Assembly: GCA_958296035.1 (NCBI GenBank)
Contig: OY282431.1
Location: 3,084,037-3,148,036 of the forward strand
DNA: 64,000 bases
Source of the DNA: Paracoccaceae bacterium
GTDB taxonomy: Bacteria > Pseudomonadota > Alphaproteobacteria > Rhodobacterales > Rhodobacteraceae
Direction of reading: 5' to 3'
Positions 56,301 to 64,000 of the stretch are shown here, piece by piece. The notes beneath the pieces are model-generated. The model ran no database searches and was not told the origin of the DNA. It worked only from the letters and a program-made list of their open reading frames with translations. The stretch's first letter is position 1, and each line of letters starts with the position of its first letter. The translations under genes and the position numbers were made by a program.

Positions 56301-57621
56301 CAAGCGAGCCGCATTTGCGGCATAGCAATTCCTTGCCATTCTCGTCAGGCATGTAGAAGTCAACACCAAAATTGCGTTGGCTGGGATCACGAATGGCCTC
56401 CATCAGTTTTCCGTTCTGATGGCGCCCTACATAGTAGTGCTGACCGCATTCGCGGCACAGCGCGATTTCTAGCGCCTTGACGTTTGATCCGTTCTCGCCC
56501 GCGCTCGTTCGGTTGAGCGATACGGCATCTACGCCGTGCTCGTGGACAAGAAACGCCCCTTCAAGAGCACGCAGGAAGGCGTGATAGCGGCGGGGGGACT
56601 TGCCGCTCGAGCCCGTCCTGGAAGATTCCATACTTATGCCTTTTGCTGCAAACGGCTCACCGAAGAGTTCCTGCGCGAACTCGGCAACAACTTCCCTGTC
56701 TTCCTGAGCACTGCCGGAAGAGATAGTGGCGCTGGTTGCAATGCAACGAAATGGACGTTTTCGTCCACCGTCGCGAAGCCTTTGCTTGAGGCGCCGCAAC
56801 AGCATCGCCATTTCCATACCCTTGGCACCTCTGTACTGGTGCACTTCGTCAAGAACGATGAATTGCCAGTGTGTGCTACGTCCACGGTCAAACAGCGGGC
56901 TATCGTCGGGACGGAGAAGCAGGTATTCCAGCATCGAGTAGTTGGTCAGCAGAATGTGAGGTGGTTTTTCCCTCATCTGACGGCGAAAGACGAGTTCACC
57001 GGGTAACTGTTTGTCCCACCGTTTGCTCGCAAATCTCCACTTGTCTTTCTTGTCTTCAGGTGTCTGGCCGGTATATTGCCCGAATTGAAACCTGAAATCG
57101 GACCCAGCCTCGTGCAAATCCCGACAGATCTCTCCAAGTCGTTCGCGCTGGTCGTTAGCGAGAGCATTCATGGGATACAGAATCATTGCCCGCACACCCG
57201 GTGTCTTGAGTTCCCCTGTGCGGTGCTGCCTGAACAATTCAAAAAGGATCGGGTATAGAAAACACTCTGTCTTGCCGCTGGCGGTGCCAGAGGCAACAAC
57301 AGCGTTCCGGCTCTCCCCATGTACGGTGCGAATGGCTTGCTCCTGATGCAGGTACAGAGGATTGTCCAAAAGGGCTGGGCAAAGTTCGCTGCTACCGACG
57401 GAGAAGAATTCCTTTGCTAGTTCTCTTGCGCTCACGGTGCAGCCGAACTGTCGAGCAACTTCGCTGTAGGGGCCGCTGAGCAGTTGTTGATGTTGTTGCA
57501 GCGCATTTTCAAATGACGCTCTCAGTCCCGCGTCCTTGAAGAAAAAGGAAGTTTTCAGATAGTTTTCGTAGCGCTGGCGAATTTTCTCCGGCCACAAGCG
57601 GACATCATCACGATAGGGCAT
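53398..57621 (-). CDS. DEVH-box helicase with DUF1998-like C-terminus
   Basis: 1407 residues from the ATG at 57621, which overlaps the upstream gene by 14 nt; a longer frame to 57714 lies within it. LYLHQEQAIRTV (Q-motif-like), P-loop ASGTASGKTECFLYP at about 110, LILYPMNALANDQ-type motif Ib, ILLTNYSMLEYLLLRP, box FIVLDEVHQYRG at about 255, and motif VI QRVGRAGRRGNTG are present. Two cysteine clusters (CRECGQHYY, CRKCGSLARSSLQCGC) may bind zinc. The C-terminus has GGAGLVVQME and CDCDTSCYGCLRSYQNQFAHH, the four-cysteine end of MrfA/DUF1998-type helicases. The gene is the second of a minus-strand operon. A phage-defence helicase is likely from context. Confidence 0.85.
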   Translation of the reverse strand: MPYRDDVRLWPEKIRQRYENYLKTSFFFKDAGLRASFENALQQHQQLLSGPYSEVARQFGCTVSARELAKEFFSVGSSELCPALLDNPLYLHQEQAIRTVHGESRNAVVASGTASGKTECFLYPILFELFRQHRTGELKTPGVRAMILYPMNALANDQRERLGEICRDLHEAGSDFRFQFGQYTGQTPEDKKDKWRFASKRWDKQLPGELVFRRQMREKPPHILLTNYSMLEYLLLRPDDSPLFDRGRSTHWQFIVLDEVHQYRGAKGMEMAMLLRRLKQRLRDGGRKRPFRCIATSATISSGSAQEDREVVAEFAQELFGEPFAAKGISMESSRTGSSGKSPRRYHAFLRALEGAFLVHEHGVDAVSLNRTSAGENGSNVKALEIALCRECGQHYYVGRHQNGKLMEAIRDPSQRNFGVDFYMPDENGKELLCRKCGSLARSSLQCGCRAEVRVKKCKLRKDHADQLEKCGACGYRRGGIGDPVQEIIHGSDGPNSVIATALHELLPKDRRKVLAFADSRQEAAFFAWYVQESYEKLRDRNLMLRAIRAEPLAETGLSISDLTNRLLKQWDQVGLFGSSDTRENRNRRVLTSLLREAMTEERRLSLSGVGLVKWFVEIPEDLNLPSTLGDAPWRFTDDEVRQFLGYLLDEMCQRRAMHLPEDSWAPVWDNISPWPQKAYCLGPPYGRRNVLQWGSPRSALLSHFLHRIGQNSEQSGSDRNSSAETLMLEIAHALLEYPRDPILTLGKPDSTFRLNPGWLRVKLASPEELWECDTCAKLSAFNVRNVCPRNQCPGSLSRVDIGRLQKNHYRILYERADFPGELVAREHTAQIANEKARQRQEDFRKGEIQLLSSSTTFEVGVDLGDLDVVFLRNVPPEAFNYAQRVGRAGRRGNTGLALTYCRRNPHDLYHYQDPENRVVKGRVRPPRLKLSNKKIICRHMAATALSTFFRQDAHRFKTVETLVDSWSSPRAVSDFKNACEGNKQLKRSLLQIVPAAMHDQVGLGDDSWVNEIAGADSRFARVEDEVCSDFLEMQKNRELFAREQEYRKAHRAKRRLKTIACESTLNFLSRKAVIPKYGFPVDVVELETRSQDSDSAGVSLQRDLSQAIAEFAPGGRVVANKKEWRSCGLKTVTGRAWPVRHYKYDDARNFEQWNEGTRPGEWKGPKYLIPEFGFVTPLFERPKEPRGRAQRLYTTRPFFRGFGDEGSPEIRSVHDVQVSRASTGALVLLCEGKNREGFIICRSCGAHMTRKIYPHKSPSGSECRGKLDGFSLGHELVTDVLRLQFPGLCKEWVAYSVAYAVLLGASEELDVPHTDLNVTIAGGNNPGEAAIIIYDNVPGGAGLVVQMEQASVFAQVLKNARARVEGKCDCDTSCYGCLRSYQNQFAHHKLDRKLALQVLTRHAGAG

Positions 57622-60310
57622 CACTAAACCTTTTGAGTGTCTCGACGTTGACTGGGTGTATGCTCTTGCGGCGCTTGTCCGTGCAGATTTTCCGACTCGG
57701 CACCGCCACCTCAAACAAGCCCGACTGGCTTAGCTCGCCCAGGCTGAACCCCCTGCCCGGCATCCACTTTCCACCGGGCCGCTTCACGAGGGCTATCGCT
57801 TTGTCCTTTGGCAGGCACACCGGATGAACGGTCAGTGCGGCCGCTCTTGTAGTGGACCTAGTACCGGATGCCTCAAGTTTGAGAATGAAATTTGTGCTCT
57901 CCGATGGCGATACCGTACAGCTTCCACTCAGTCTTACTGTCCCAATCCCCGGGGAAATCTCCACTCTGTCCTGATCCACGCCCTGAACCCGCCAGGATAA
58001 TACAGCCTTTTCCTCTGCAACAATTGATTGTGGATTGCATGAAAAGGAGATGATTTTCGGTTTTGGATCGGCTGTAATTCGGATCAGCGTCAGTTCGCCT
58101 TCAACGAATGCAACCTTGAACGATGCGTCCCCGTTCAGTCGCCTGGTCACTTGTGGATGATATCCAAACCCTATCAGGGATAACGAAAACTCATTTTGCG
58201 TTCCGGTTCGCCTCAGTCTTTGGTCTATGGCACCATCAAACCCTACTCGCATCCTGCTGATTACATCTGGCACCAACAAACGAACGTTCGCGTTGGAGCG
58301 GGCAAGTTCGCAAAACTCCTGCCTTGAAAGTACAAATTGTTTATCGCACCATTTGTCGTCACTTTTCGAATTCTCCAGCCTCCACCAAATACGAGGCAAA
58401 TCAACTTCAACTTCAACGCTCCCGGACGAAGTCTTCAGTTCAACAGCTATGTGATCAGCAAGGTGATGCGGCTCAACGATCAGGCAATTATTCTGTATAC
58501 TTACACCTTTCGGCTGATTTCGCAGGACAGGTTCTAGGTCTGCCTGGTCCTCACTGACAAACTGAAGCTCCGTCGGTAGATACCCGGATGGAGGAGGCAA
58601 CAGAATGGTCTGCTGCCGGTATTGCCTTTTGTTGACACGGATTTCCTTGAGACGGGCCAAGTAGCGGAACTCACCGCTATCCTGCCGACGAATCTCTGAA
58701 TCATACACGCGAATATAGAAGTGTCCCTGTCTTCCGTTGAGAACATCAGCCAGAGATTGCTGATCCGGTTCGAAATTAACTCCCCAGCCATCCGGTTTTT
58801 CCTCTCCCACGCGAACCCACGTAAATTTGGTTGGGCGGTCCAGTGTCGGAGCCTTGCCGACAAACAAATCTCCGGAATCGGAATCATCGTGGACCCGGCA
58901 ACCACTCAGTTCTATTCCCGACGAGCCTGCGAGATCACCATACTCTTCGAAACCACCGACTTCCTTTACATGTTCCTTGCCAACAAAATAGTGTGCTGTG
59001 TACCTTGGCACCGTGCAATCCTGCATCTCGTGCGGAACGTCTCCAATACGTGTCCAGCCACTTGGTGCAACAACGATGTAATACCCGACCCTGATGGCCT
59101 GGGTCTCGCGACCTATGCCCTGCCAGTACTTGGGCATCTTGAAAATTAGAGGCTTGTTGGTGGGCAGTTCGAGTTTATGCTCACTGCCATTTTCAAGAAC
59201 AATCTTCAGCAACCCTGCAAGTGTTATCAGGCGAAATTCCTGTTCCCCTGAATCCAGAAGTGTCTGATCAAGATGTACTGACTTAACCCGGTCTTCAGCA
59301 TCAACGGAAACATTGACTTCCCAGCGTCGGAATCCTCGTTGTTCTCGGCAGGTCAGTCGTGGCATGATTCTGCCTGTATTCTTTGGACGCCTAGGTGGCG
59401 GGTTTTCTGGTCGCTTCCGCCGCATTCCAGGCATGGCAATCGGTTGCTTTAGCCCATCGCCAACTTGCTCACGTGTTCGATTTGCAGTGTCCTCCTCGGG
59501 ACCCGGTTCAAGCTCACTTCCATTGCCGGTTTGCCTTTCACATTCTACATTGGCGGTCTGTTCAGGTTGTGAACTCGAATTCTCAAGATCAGTGTCCGCC
59601 GTTGGGAGGTTCTCTGGCTCATGCCCTCCGGGTGCACCACTGGCTGGTTCCAGGACATCTTCACCACCTGTCCTGGTCGGTTCACAGGGTTCATCGATTT
59701 CGGCTTGAACCTCCGTAAGTTCCTCAGCCGCTGATCCAGTTGTCACAATGGGCTGGTCATCACACTCGTCCGGTGTGACCGACACTGTTCGGTCAGGTTC
59801 GCGCACATCTTCCGCACGACCATCCACCGTGGAAAATGCGCCGTCATCCCGTATTACAGTGTCTTGCTCATCGACAGTCTGCACGAGCTGTTGAGGCGAC
59901 TCCTCGGTTGCGTCTATCCGTGCTGTGCCTGGCGATTGAACCTTTTCTCTGGGGACCAGAGTTTCTGTCTCCGTGTTCTCATTTTCAGCATTCCATTTTG
60001 ATTCAGCAATACCGCTGCCTTCGGATTGCCTGCTCCGAGAAGTTTGATGTAAGTCGTTCAGCCCCGATGTCAGACTGGTCTCCGGTTTTATAGATTCCCT
60101 CTCCAATTCAGTCGCGGTGTCCGAAGAGGATTCAGTTTGCTCCTCGACTTCCTGCTTCGGTTCTTTCTCTTCCGCTGCTGCGCCAACTCCACTTGGCTGT
60201 CTTACAGATCCTTCCTGAGGAGTTTCTGGATCATTGGGTTGAGAAGGGTGCGGCCGAGATAGGCGTGTTGTTAGCCATGCCAGTATTCGGCGAAACAACG
60301 ATTTCCTCAT
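57608..60310 (-). CDS. Large protein with acidic disordered N-terminus and Ig-like domain
   Basis: 900 residues from the ATG at 60310 (a TTG at 60319 is the frame limit). After a basic start (MRKSLFRRILAWLTTRLSRP), residues 20-310 are rich in Glu, Ser, Thr and Gln and probably disordered. The remainder is beta-rich. Near residue 770 an Ig-like domain is visible: IISFSCNPQSIVAEEKAVLSW and SGSCTVSPSESTNFILKLEA. It ends with a lysine-rich segment (KICTDKRRKSIHPVNVETLK). No catalytic motif is seen. It is the first gene of the helicase operon and overlaps it. It may be the partner or target adaptor, as DruH-like proteins are for DruE helicases, but that link is a guess. Confidence 0.6.
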   Translation of the reverse strand: MRKSLFRRILAWLTTRLSRPHPSQPNDPETPQEGSVRQPSGVGAAAEEKEPKQEVEEQTESSSDTATELERESIKPETSLTSGLNDLHQTSRSRQSEGSGIAESKWNAENENTETETLVPREKVQSPGTARIDATEESPQQLVQTVDEQDTVIRDDGAFSTVDGRAEDVREPDRTVSVTPDECDDQPIVTTGSAAEELTEVQAEIDEPCEPTRTGGEDVLEPASGAPGGHEPENLPTADTDLENSSSQPEQTANVECERQTGNGSELEPGPEEDTANRTREQVGDGLKQPIAMPGMRRKRPENPPPRRPKNTGRIMPRLTCREQRGFRRWEVNVSVDAEDRVKSVHLDQTLLDSGEQEFRLITLAGLLKIVLENGSEHKLELPTNKPLIFKMPKYWQGIGRETQAIRVGYYIVVAPSGWTRIGDVPHEMQDCTVPRYTAHYFVGKEHVKEVGGFEEYGDLAGSSGIELSGCRVHDDSDSGDLFVGKAPTLDRPTKFTWVRVGEEKPDGWGVNFEPDQQSLADVLNGRQGHFYIRVYDSEIRRQDSGEFRYLARLKEIRVNKRQYRQQTILLPPPSGYLPTELQFVSEDQADLEPVLRNQPKGVSIQNNCLIVEPHHLADHIAVELKTSSGSVEVEVDLPRIWWRLENSKSDDKWCDKQFVLSRQEFCELARSNANVRLLVPDVISRMRVGFDGAIDQRLRRTGTQNEFSLSLIGFGYHPQVTRRLNGDASFKVAFVEGELTLIRITADPKPKIISFSCNPQSIVAEEKAVLSWRVQGVDQDRVEISPGIGTVRLSGSCTVSPSESTNFILKLEASGTRSTTRAAALTVHPVCLPKDKAIALVKRPGGKWMPGRGFSLGELSQSGLFEVAVPSRKICTDKRRKSIHPVNVETLKRFSDALS

Positions 60311-60319
60311 GGTCGTCAA

Positions 60320-61016
60320 CAGGAGGAGCAGGCGCGGGTTGTCAAGGGATGTGCAAGAGCACGATTATAAACTGGCAAAACTGCTAAAGGGCTTGATATT
60401 GTCGAAGCCAACCTCAACTTGGGTGAACGTCGCGGATTAAGCGGAGTCTGGGCCTAATAGTGATATTGCTCTATGCGTCAACCAGAAACCAGCCAGAACT
60501 GCCTGCGAAGTGATTGGAAAACCACTTACTCGACAATCGGTCTCAGAGGCTGCCAATCTGCCGGAATGTATCACTTTGCTTGTCTGAACAATTTCTTGAT
60601 TCTTACTCTATCCGCCACAGCACGGTATGCGCAACTCGCGAACGACGCAGTGAAGGCATCGGGCTCGCGCGGCGTCGACAGTATTGGTTTTCGTATCGCG
60701 CCCGCTGAGACAACATAGATGATCCTCGTTACAACCCTGCATCCCGTGATCCGGCACCCGGAAGTTCCTGCCGGTGTCGGCCAGATGCTCGGCTGCGGCG
60801 ACATCAAGACGACATCTCGCCACGCTAATCTGGTCCGCGACCTGGCGGGAAGGGTCAACAGTTCTTGCAACGCAAAGACAGGCCGTCCGCACCAGCTTCC
60901 TCAATGACGCAGCACTCTGAAATGTCCCAATCAAGACGCACTCCCTTCACTGTTCAACCGCACGATGATGTGAAATAATGTCGGATGATTCAGCCTATTG
61001 ACCGACGTTAATTCAC
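60320..61016. other. Intergenic region with integrase scrap
   Basis: Mostly no gene. See the recombinase remnant within it. Probably contains the promoters of the minus-strand helicase operon and of abiEi. Confidence 0.4.
60719..60870 (+). pseudogene. Tyrosine recombinase (phage integrase) C-terminal scrap
   Basis: GVGQMLGCGDIKTTSRHANLV matches the LQxxLGHxDIKTTMRYAHL block of tyrosine recombinases, here with the active-site histidine region altered. Only about 40 codons remain. Possibly the trace of the integrase that brought part of the island. Confidence 0.5.
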
Positions 61017-61643
61017 ATGCCGCCCGCGACCACAACATCGCAGAGAGATCGGGCTATCGCCCTTCTCAAGGCCTCTGGCCCTATGCGCGGCGTCGAGCTC
61101 AGCGACGCCGGAATTCATCCGGAAACGCTCGCGCGCATGCTCAAGGACCGAATTCTCACCCGCGTCACCCGTGGCCTCTATCAGCTCGCCGATGCCGAAG
61201 TCACAGCACCGCATGATCTCGCCGAGGTTGCGAAACTCGCTCCGAAAGGAGTCATCTGCCTCGTCTCCGCCCTTCAGTTCCACGAGCTCACGCTCCAGAT
61301 ACCGGGCCGGGTTTGGCTTGCCATAGGTTCCAGAGCGCGAAGGCCCAGCTTCGACTATCCCCCGACCCGGATAGTGCGGTTCGGGCCGCGAGCCCTTTCC
61401 CGCGGCGTGCAAACCCACAACGTCGATGGCGTGTCCGTGCCCATTTTCGATCCAGCCAAGACAGTCGTCGATTGCTTTCGGTTCAGACAGCATGTCGGTC
61501 TCGATGTCGCGCTCGAAGGTCTCCACAATGTCATCAGGTCCGGCAAGGCCAAGCCGATGCAGCTCGTTGACTACTCCCGCGCTACCCGCATCTGGTCCGT
61601 TCTGAGGCCCTACCTGGAAACGGTGGTCGCCGAAGGTGCGTAA
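61017..61643 (+). CDS. abiEi: AbiEi-family antitoxin (transcriptional regulator)
   Basis: 208 residues. The N-terminal winged helix (RAIALLKASGPMRGVELSDAG, HPETLARMLKDRILTRVTRGLYQL) is followed by VAKLAPKGVICLVSALQFHELT and VPIFDPAKTVVDCFRFRQHVGLDVALEGL, typical of AbiEi. It represses its operon and counteracts AbiEii. It overlaps the toxin frame by 8 nt. The gene is intact although its toxin is not. Confidence 0.85.
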   Translation: MPPATTTSQRDRAIALLKASGPMRGVELSDAGIHPETLARMLKDRILTRVTRGLYQLADAEVTAPHDLAEVAKLAPKGVICLVSALQFHELTLQIPGRVWLAIGSRARRPSFDYPPTRIVRFGPRALSRGVQTHNVDGVSVPIFDPAKTVVDCFRFRQHVGLDVALEGLHNVIRSGKAKPMQLVDYSRATRIWSVLRPYLETVVAEGA

Positions 61644-62541
61644 ACCGAGGAATGTCGCAGCTTCGGTGCGCGCACGGCAGCAAGTCTTCGCCAGGGAGCA
61701 GCAGGCCAATTTCCAGCACGTGCTGACCCGATATGCCCTTGAACGGTTACTCTTTCGACTCAGTGTCTCGCCTCACAAGGAGGTCTTCGTCCTCAAGGGC
61801 GCCATGCTCTACGCCGCATGGCTCGAGGAACCATTCCGAACGACCCGCGACCTAGACCTGCTCTCCCTCGCCGACCACGAGACGGTGCCCCTCCTTGAGA
61901 CAATTCGCGAAGTCTGCGCTCAGCCGGTCGCGGACGACTGATTGCGCTTCGATACCGAAAACATCCTCGCGGCACCGTTCGGCGTGGATCGCACCCTTGG
62001 CGCTCTTCGTGTCCGCACCTCGGCCGAACTCGGCACCGCCATCATTCCGGTCCAAATCGATGTCGGATTCGGAGACGCCGTGACCCCCAGACCCGTAGAG
62101 CTCGAGTATCCCGTCCTTCTCGATCAGCCGACGCCCACCCTTTACGCGTACCCACGAGAAACCGCGGTCGCCGAAAAGTTCGAGGCCATCGTCGCGCTCG
62201 ACCTCGCGAACAGCCGCATGAAGGATTTCTACGATCTTCTCGCGATGTCACGGCTCTTCTCGTTCGATAGTATGACCCTCGCCGCCGCGATACGGGCTAG
62301 CTTCGAAAGGCGCGCGACGGCCATTCCACGTGAACGCCCTCTGCCCTTCACACGGGCATTCTCGGAAGACCCCCAATAGCTCCGGCAGTGGCGATCGTTT
62401 CTGGCCCGGGACCCGCTGCTGATCAATGAACCTGCCCTGCATACCGTCATTCGCGAAGTCGGGGATTTCATCATGCCCGCAGCCATCGTAGCCATCGATG
62501 ATCGCCGCATCCCGCGACATTGGACTTTCGAGGGCGGCTAG
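61636..62541 (+). pseudogene. abiEii: AbiEii-family nucleotidyltransferase toxin with two in-frame stops
   Basis: GTG start at 61636. FQHVLTRYALERLLFRL, KEVFVLKGAMLYAAWLEEPFRTTRDLDLL (GS-like motif with the D-x-D metal residues) and ETIREVCAQPVADD are read, then TGA at 61939-61941. The same frame resumes with LRFDTENILAAPFG, IPVQIDVGFGD, RETAVAEKFEAIVALDLANSRMKDFYDLLAMSRL, reaching TAG at 62377-62379, and then LRQWRSFLARDPLL, DFIMPA and HWTFEGG to 62541. No frameshift is needed, so two nonsense changes have silenced an otherwise normal-length toxin. The TGA falls where relatives often have glycine. Confidence 0.8.
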
Positions 62542-63162
62542 AGACCTGCCACATAACCGCGCCCAGTCTTGGCGAACTCGGTTGTTGTGCCTGTCGACCA
62601 GGTGGGCCTGAAGGCTCCCGGCTGCGACAACGAAGTCGTCGGGAAACGCGAAACGGGATCTCTTTCGTGCGAGAGCACGGGCGAAATCTCGCCCCTCGAC
62701 GTCTGTCTCCCAGCCAGGAGAACGTGTCCACCCTGCAACTAGGGCCTTTTCGACAGTCATGACACGGTCAAGGTCGGCTACGAAACATTCGCCGGCCGTG
62801 CGAGGGACATAGGCAAACGCGGGCCGCTTCAGGCGACGGATCTCTTCGATCCAATGATCGCCCACCTCGACCAGAGGCGCGACGTCGACAAATGGCCGGG
62901 TGCTGCAGCCGCGAACGATATCGCAGGTCTGGCCGAGCATCACCACACCACGCACTTGGTCCATTATGGCCGTGGCCACGGCCTCGAAGGCTTCTCCGCC
63001 TGCTTCCAGGGCGTCAGCCACCTGAACGGAAGCAGGACTATGCGGACGCGTAAGATCTGCGAAATGAAGAAACTCCAAGTCGGTGTCCAGCGAAACATCT
63101 CCCTGACGCCAGACCTGGAGAGCCTGGTCAATCTCCTGGTCGTCCTCTCCCGTCAAGGGCAT
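62248..63162 (-). CDS. Hypothetical partner of an HTH regulator
   Basis: 304 residues from the ATG at 63162, 6 nt after the regulator gene stop. Residues 35-215 look genuine: LEFLHFADLTRPHSPASVQV, VVMLGQTCDIVRGCSTRPFVDVAPLV and ECFVADLDRVMTVEKALVAGW. The stretch after about residue 215 overlaps the end of abiEii in antisense and is less protein-like, so the native stop may be near 62460-62540 in a shifted frame. No enzyme motif is recognised. The pair with the HTH gene recurs in accessory regions as far as I recall. Confidence 0.6.
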   Translation of the reverse strand: MPLTGEDDQEIDQALQVWRQGDVSLDTDLEFLHFADLTRPHSPASVQVADALEAGGEAFEAVATAIMDQVRGVVMLGQTCDIVRGCSTRPFVDVAPLVEVGDHWIEEIRRLKRPAFAYVPRTAGECFVADLDRVMTVEKALVAGWTRSPGWETDVEGRDFARALARKRSRFAFPDDFVVAAGSLQAHLVDRHNNRVRQDWARLCGRSLAALESPMSRDAAIIDGYDGCGHDEIPDFANDGMQGRFIDQQRVPGQKRSPLPELLGVFRECPCEGQRAFTWNGRRAPFEASPYRGGEGHTIEREEP

Positions 63163-63168
63163 GAAGCG

Positions 63169-63867
63169 TTAGCCCGTCCTCTTGGGTGTCCGCTTGGGGC
63201 GGACGGCCCGGCCTTTCGCCGGCATGTCGGGCCGATCCTGTTCCGCCTCCAAGAGAAGTGCCGACGCCTGCGGCCGGTGCCTGTCCCACGCAGTACTGGA
63301 GAGCTGAAGACGCTGTCGCTCCTGTGCCGGAACGCCCTTGACGCGCCGGATGCCTTCGTAGAACCGGCCGCCCCTCAACAGATCGAATGTGGAAACCCCC
63401 ACGTCTTCGTCAACGCTCAAGAGCAGGGCACGGGTTAGCTCCCGGTCGCCCCGGTCGATATGTCGGATCGCCGCCAGCATTCTTCTGATCCTTCGATCAT
63501 GCCTCGCGGAGGCTGGCTTGCCGTTTGCCCAATAATGGACGCTTCGACGCGAGACCTCGAACAAATCGCCGAGTTCCTCCCAGGTCAGGCCAGACCGGCA
63601 GCGGATTTCCATAATGGACTCAGCCGCGGACTCTGCATGCATATAATCGATCTGCCCAATCGGGCCCGTGGCAGTTCGCTCGGCACACGGTGCGATCGTT
63701 GCCCACATGGCCATTGAGCCCTGGGCGTACGTGCTGGCTGTTGCCGGTCCTGGTAGGGCGGTAGCGATCAGCAAGGCCGCAGGAGCGGCGTCCCGCGAAA
63801 CTCGGTAAATGGACTCCACAGCGGAAGTGGCTGCCTCCGGTTTAATGCGCACCGCGATCGCGGTCAT
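63169..63867 (-). CDS. HTH transcriptional regulator
   Basis: 232 residues from the ATG at 63867, which has GGAGGA seven bases upstream; the frame to 63933 adds 22 residues without support. The helix-turn-helix GLTWEELGDLFEVSRRSVHYWANGKP is near the middle, followed by RRMLAAIRHIDRGD. The N-terminal 90 residues are alanine-rich and the C-terminus basic (KGRAVRPKRTPKRTG). It probably regulates itself and the gene at 62248. Confidence 0.75.
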   Translation of the reverse strand: MTAIAVRIKPEAATSAVESIYRVSRDAAPAALLIATALPGPATASTYAQGSMAMWATIAPCAERTATGPIGQIDYMHAESAAESIMEIRCRSGLTWEELGDLFEVSRRSVHYWANGKPASARHDRRIRRMLAAIRHIDRGDRELTRALLLSVDEDVGVSTFDLLRGGRFYEGIRRVKGVPAQERQRLQLSSTAWDRHRPQASALLLEAEQDRPDMPAKGRAVRPKRTPKRTG

Positions 63868-64000
63868 GGACTTCCTCCGTAGAATCGCAAAAACTCTTCC
63901 GTAACCATTTCCCGAAAGAGCCAATACAGACATGTGGCGAAACCCGTCGCTGTTGCCAACAGTTTTTCGCTCGCGAATGGCTGCGATTCAGTTGTGAACA

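Noticed and set aside
11907-62541. Amber/opal recoding (in-frame TAG or TGA in three genes)
   Set aside because: Very long genes in the same window have no in-frame stops, all three stop codons end intact genes, and the affected genes also show deletions or lie among relics. Nonsense mutation is simpler.
1-64000. tRNA or rRNA genes as island attachment sites
   Set aside because: I looked for tRNA arm patterns and conserved rRNA segments and saw none; a dedicated RNA search would settle it.

Overview
The window reads as an insertion-sequence-rich accessory region (a defence island) from a bacterium, most likely a proteobacterium. Gene content, mixed base composition and the IS families (IS66, IS4 with DUF4338, ISAs1, IS982, ISAzo13, IS701-like) support this, but nothing present fixes the taxon. 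There are no core housekeeping genes, no rRNA or tRNA genes and no CRISPR array that I can see. Almost every intact gene belongs to a known or suspected conflict system. The DNA between them is a patchwork of decayed transposases.

Layout, left to right. 1-5.35 kb: a tight four-gene operon of a HerA-like ATPase (5' end cut by the window), a GHKL/Hsp90-like ATPase, a B12-binding-type radical SAM enzyme and a second, paralogous GHKL ATPase. I do not recognise this combination as a named system. 5.7-10 kb: transposase remnants around a Panacea (DUF4065) gene followed by a small membrane protein, a likely toxin-antitoxin pair. 11.9-16.3 kb (minus strand): a ubiquitin-like operon (poly-ubiquitin-like protein, Prok-E2_E-type E2, JAB-E1 fusion, DUF6527) whose last member overlaps a broken OLD-like ATPase/TOPRIM gene. 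16.7-18.1 kb: a Fic protein. 18.6-20.5 kb: IS982, serine recombinase and ISAzo13 remnants. 20.5-24.4 kb: a 1298-residue SMC/Rad50-like ATPase ending in a LexA/S24-like region. 24.8-27.3 kb: a Schlafen-AlbA_2 protein and a frameshifted SLOG-domain gene.

27.9-30.7 kb: a RiPP cluster with a 65-residue precursor ending in YNR-M-HNR-HNR, a cyclophane-type radical SAM/SPASM maturase, a 2OG-Fe(II) oxygenase and an HExxH protein. It matches the Yhh-type cyclophane peptides. 31.1-35.6 kb: a RADAR system (RdrA ATPase plus RdrB adenosine-deaminase-like protein). 36.6-39.4 kb: a complete IS66-family element with perfect inverted repeats and an 8-bp target duplication, in which tnpC is convergent to tnpAB. 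40-44.5 kb: small hypothetical genes, a broken IS4/DUF4338 element and another transposase tail. 44.8-51.4 kb (minus): a 1796-residue STAND-like ATPase and a HEPN-type partner. 51.5-60.3 kb (minus): a 900-residue protein with an acidic N-terminus and an Ig-like domain, a DEVH helicase with a DUF1998-like C-terminus, and small genes, one with an in-frame amber codon. 60.7-64 kb: an integrase scrap, an AbiE pair whose toxin carries two in-frame stops, and an HTH regulator with its partner gene.

The intact multi-gene systems are compact, with ATGA or short overlaps that imply translational coupling. IS relics sit at the junctions between systems. Several systems are visibly decaying (OLD, SLOG, AbiEii, the 52.6-53.1 kb gene), while the largest ones (HerA/GHKL/radical SAM, SMC-S24, RADAR, STAND-HEPN, helicase) keep long open frames.
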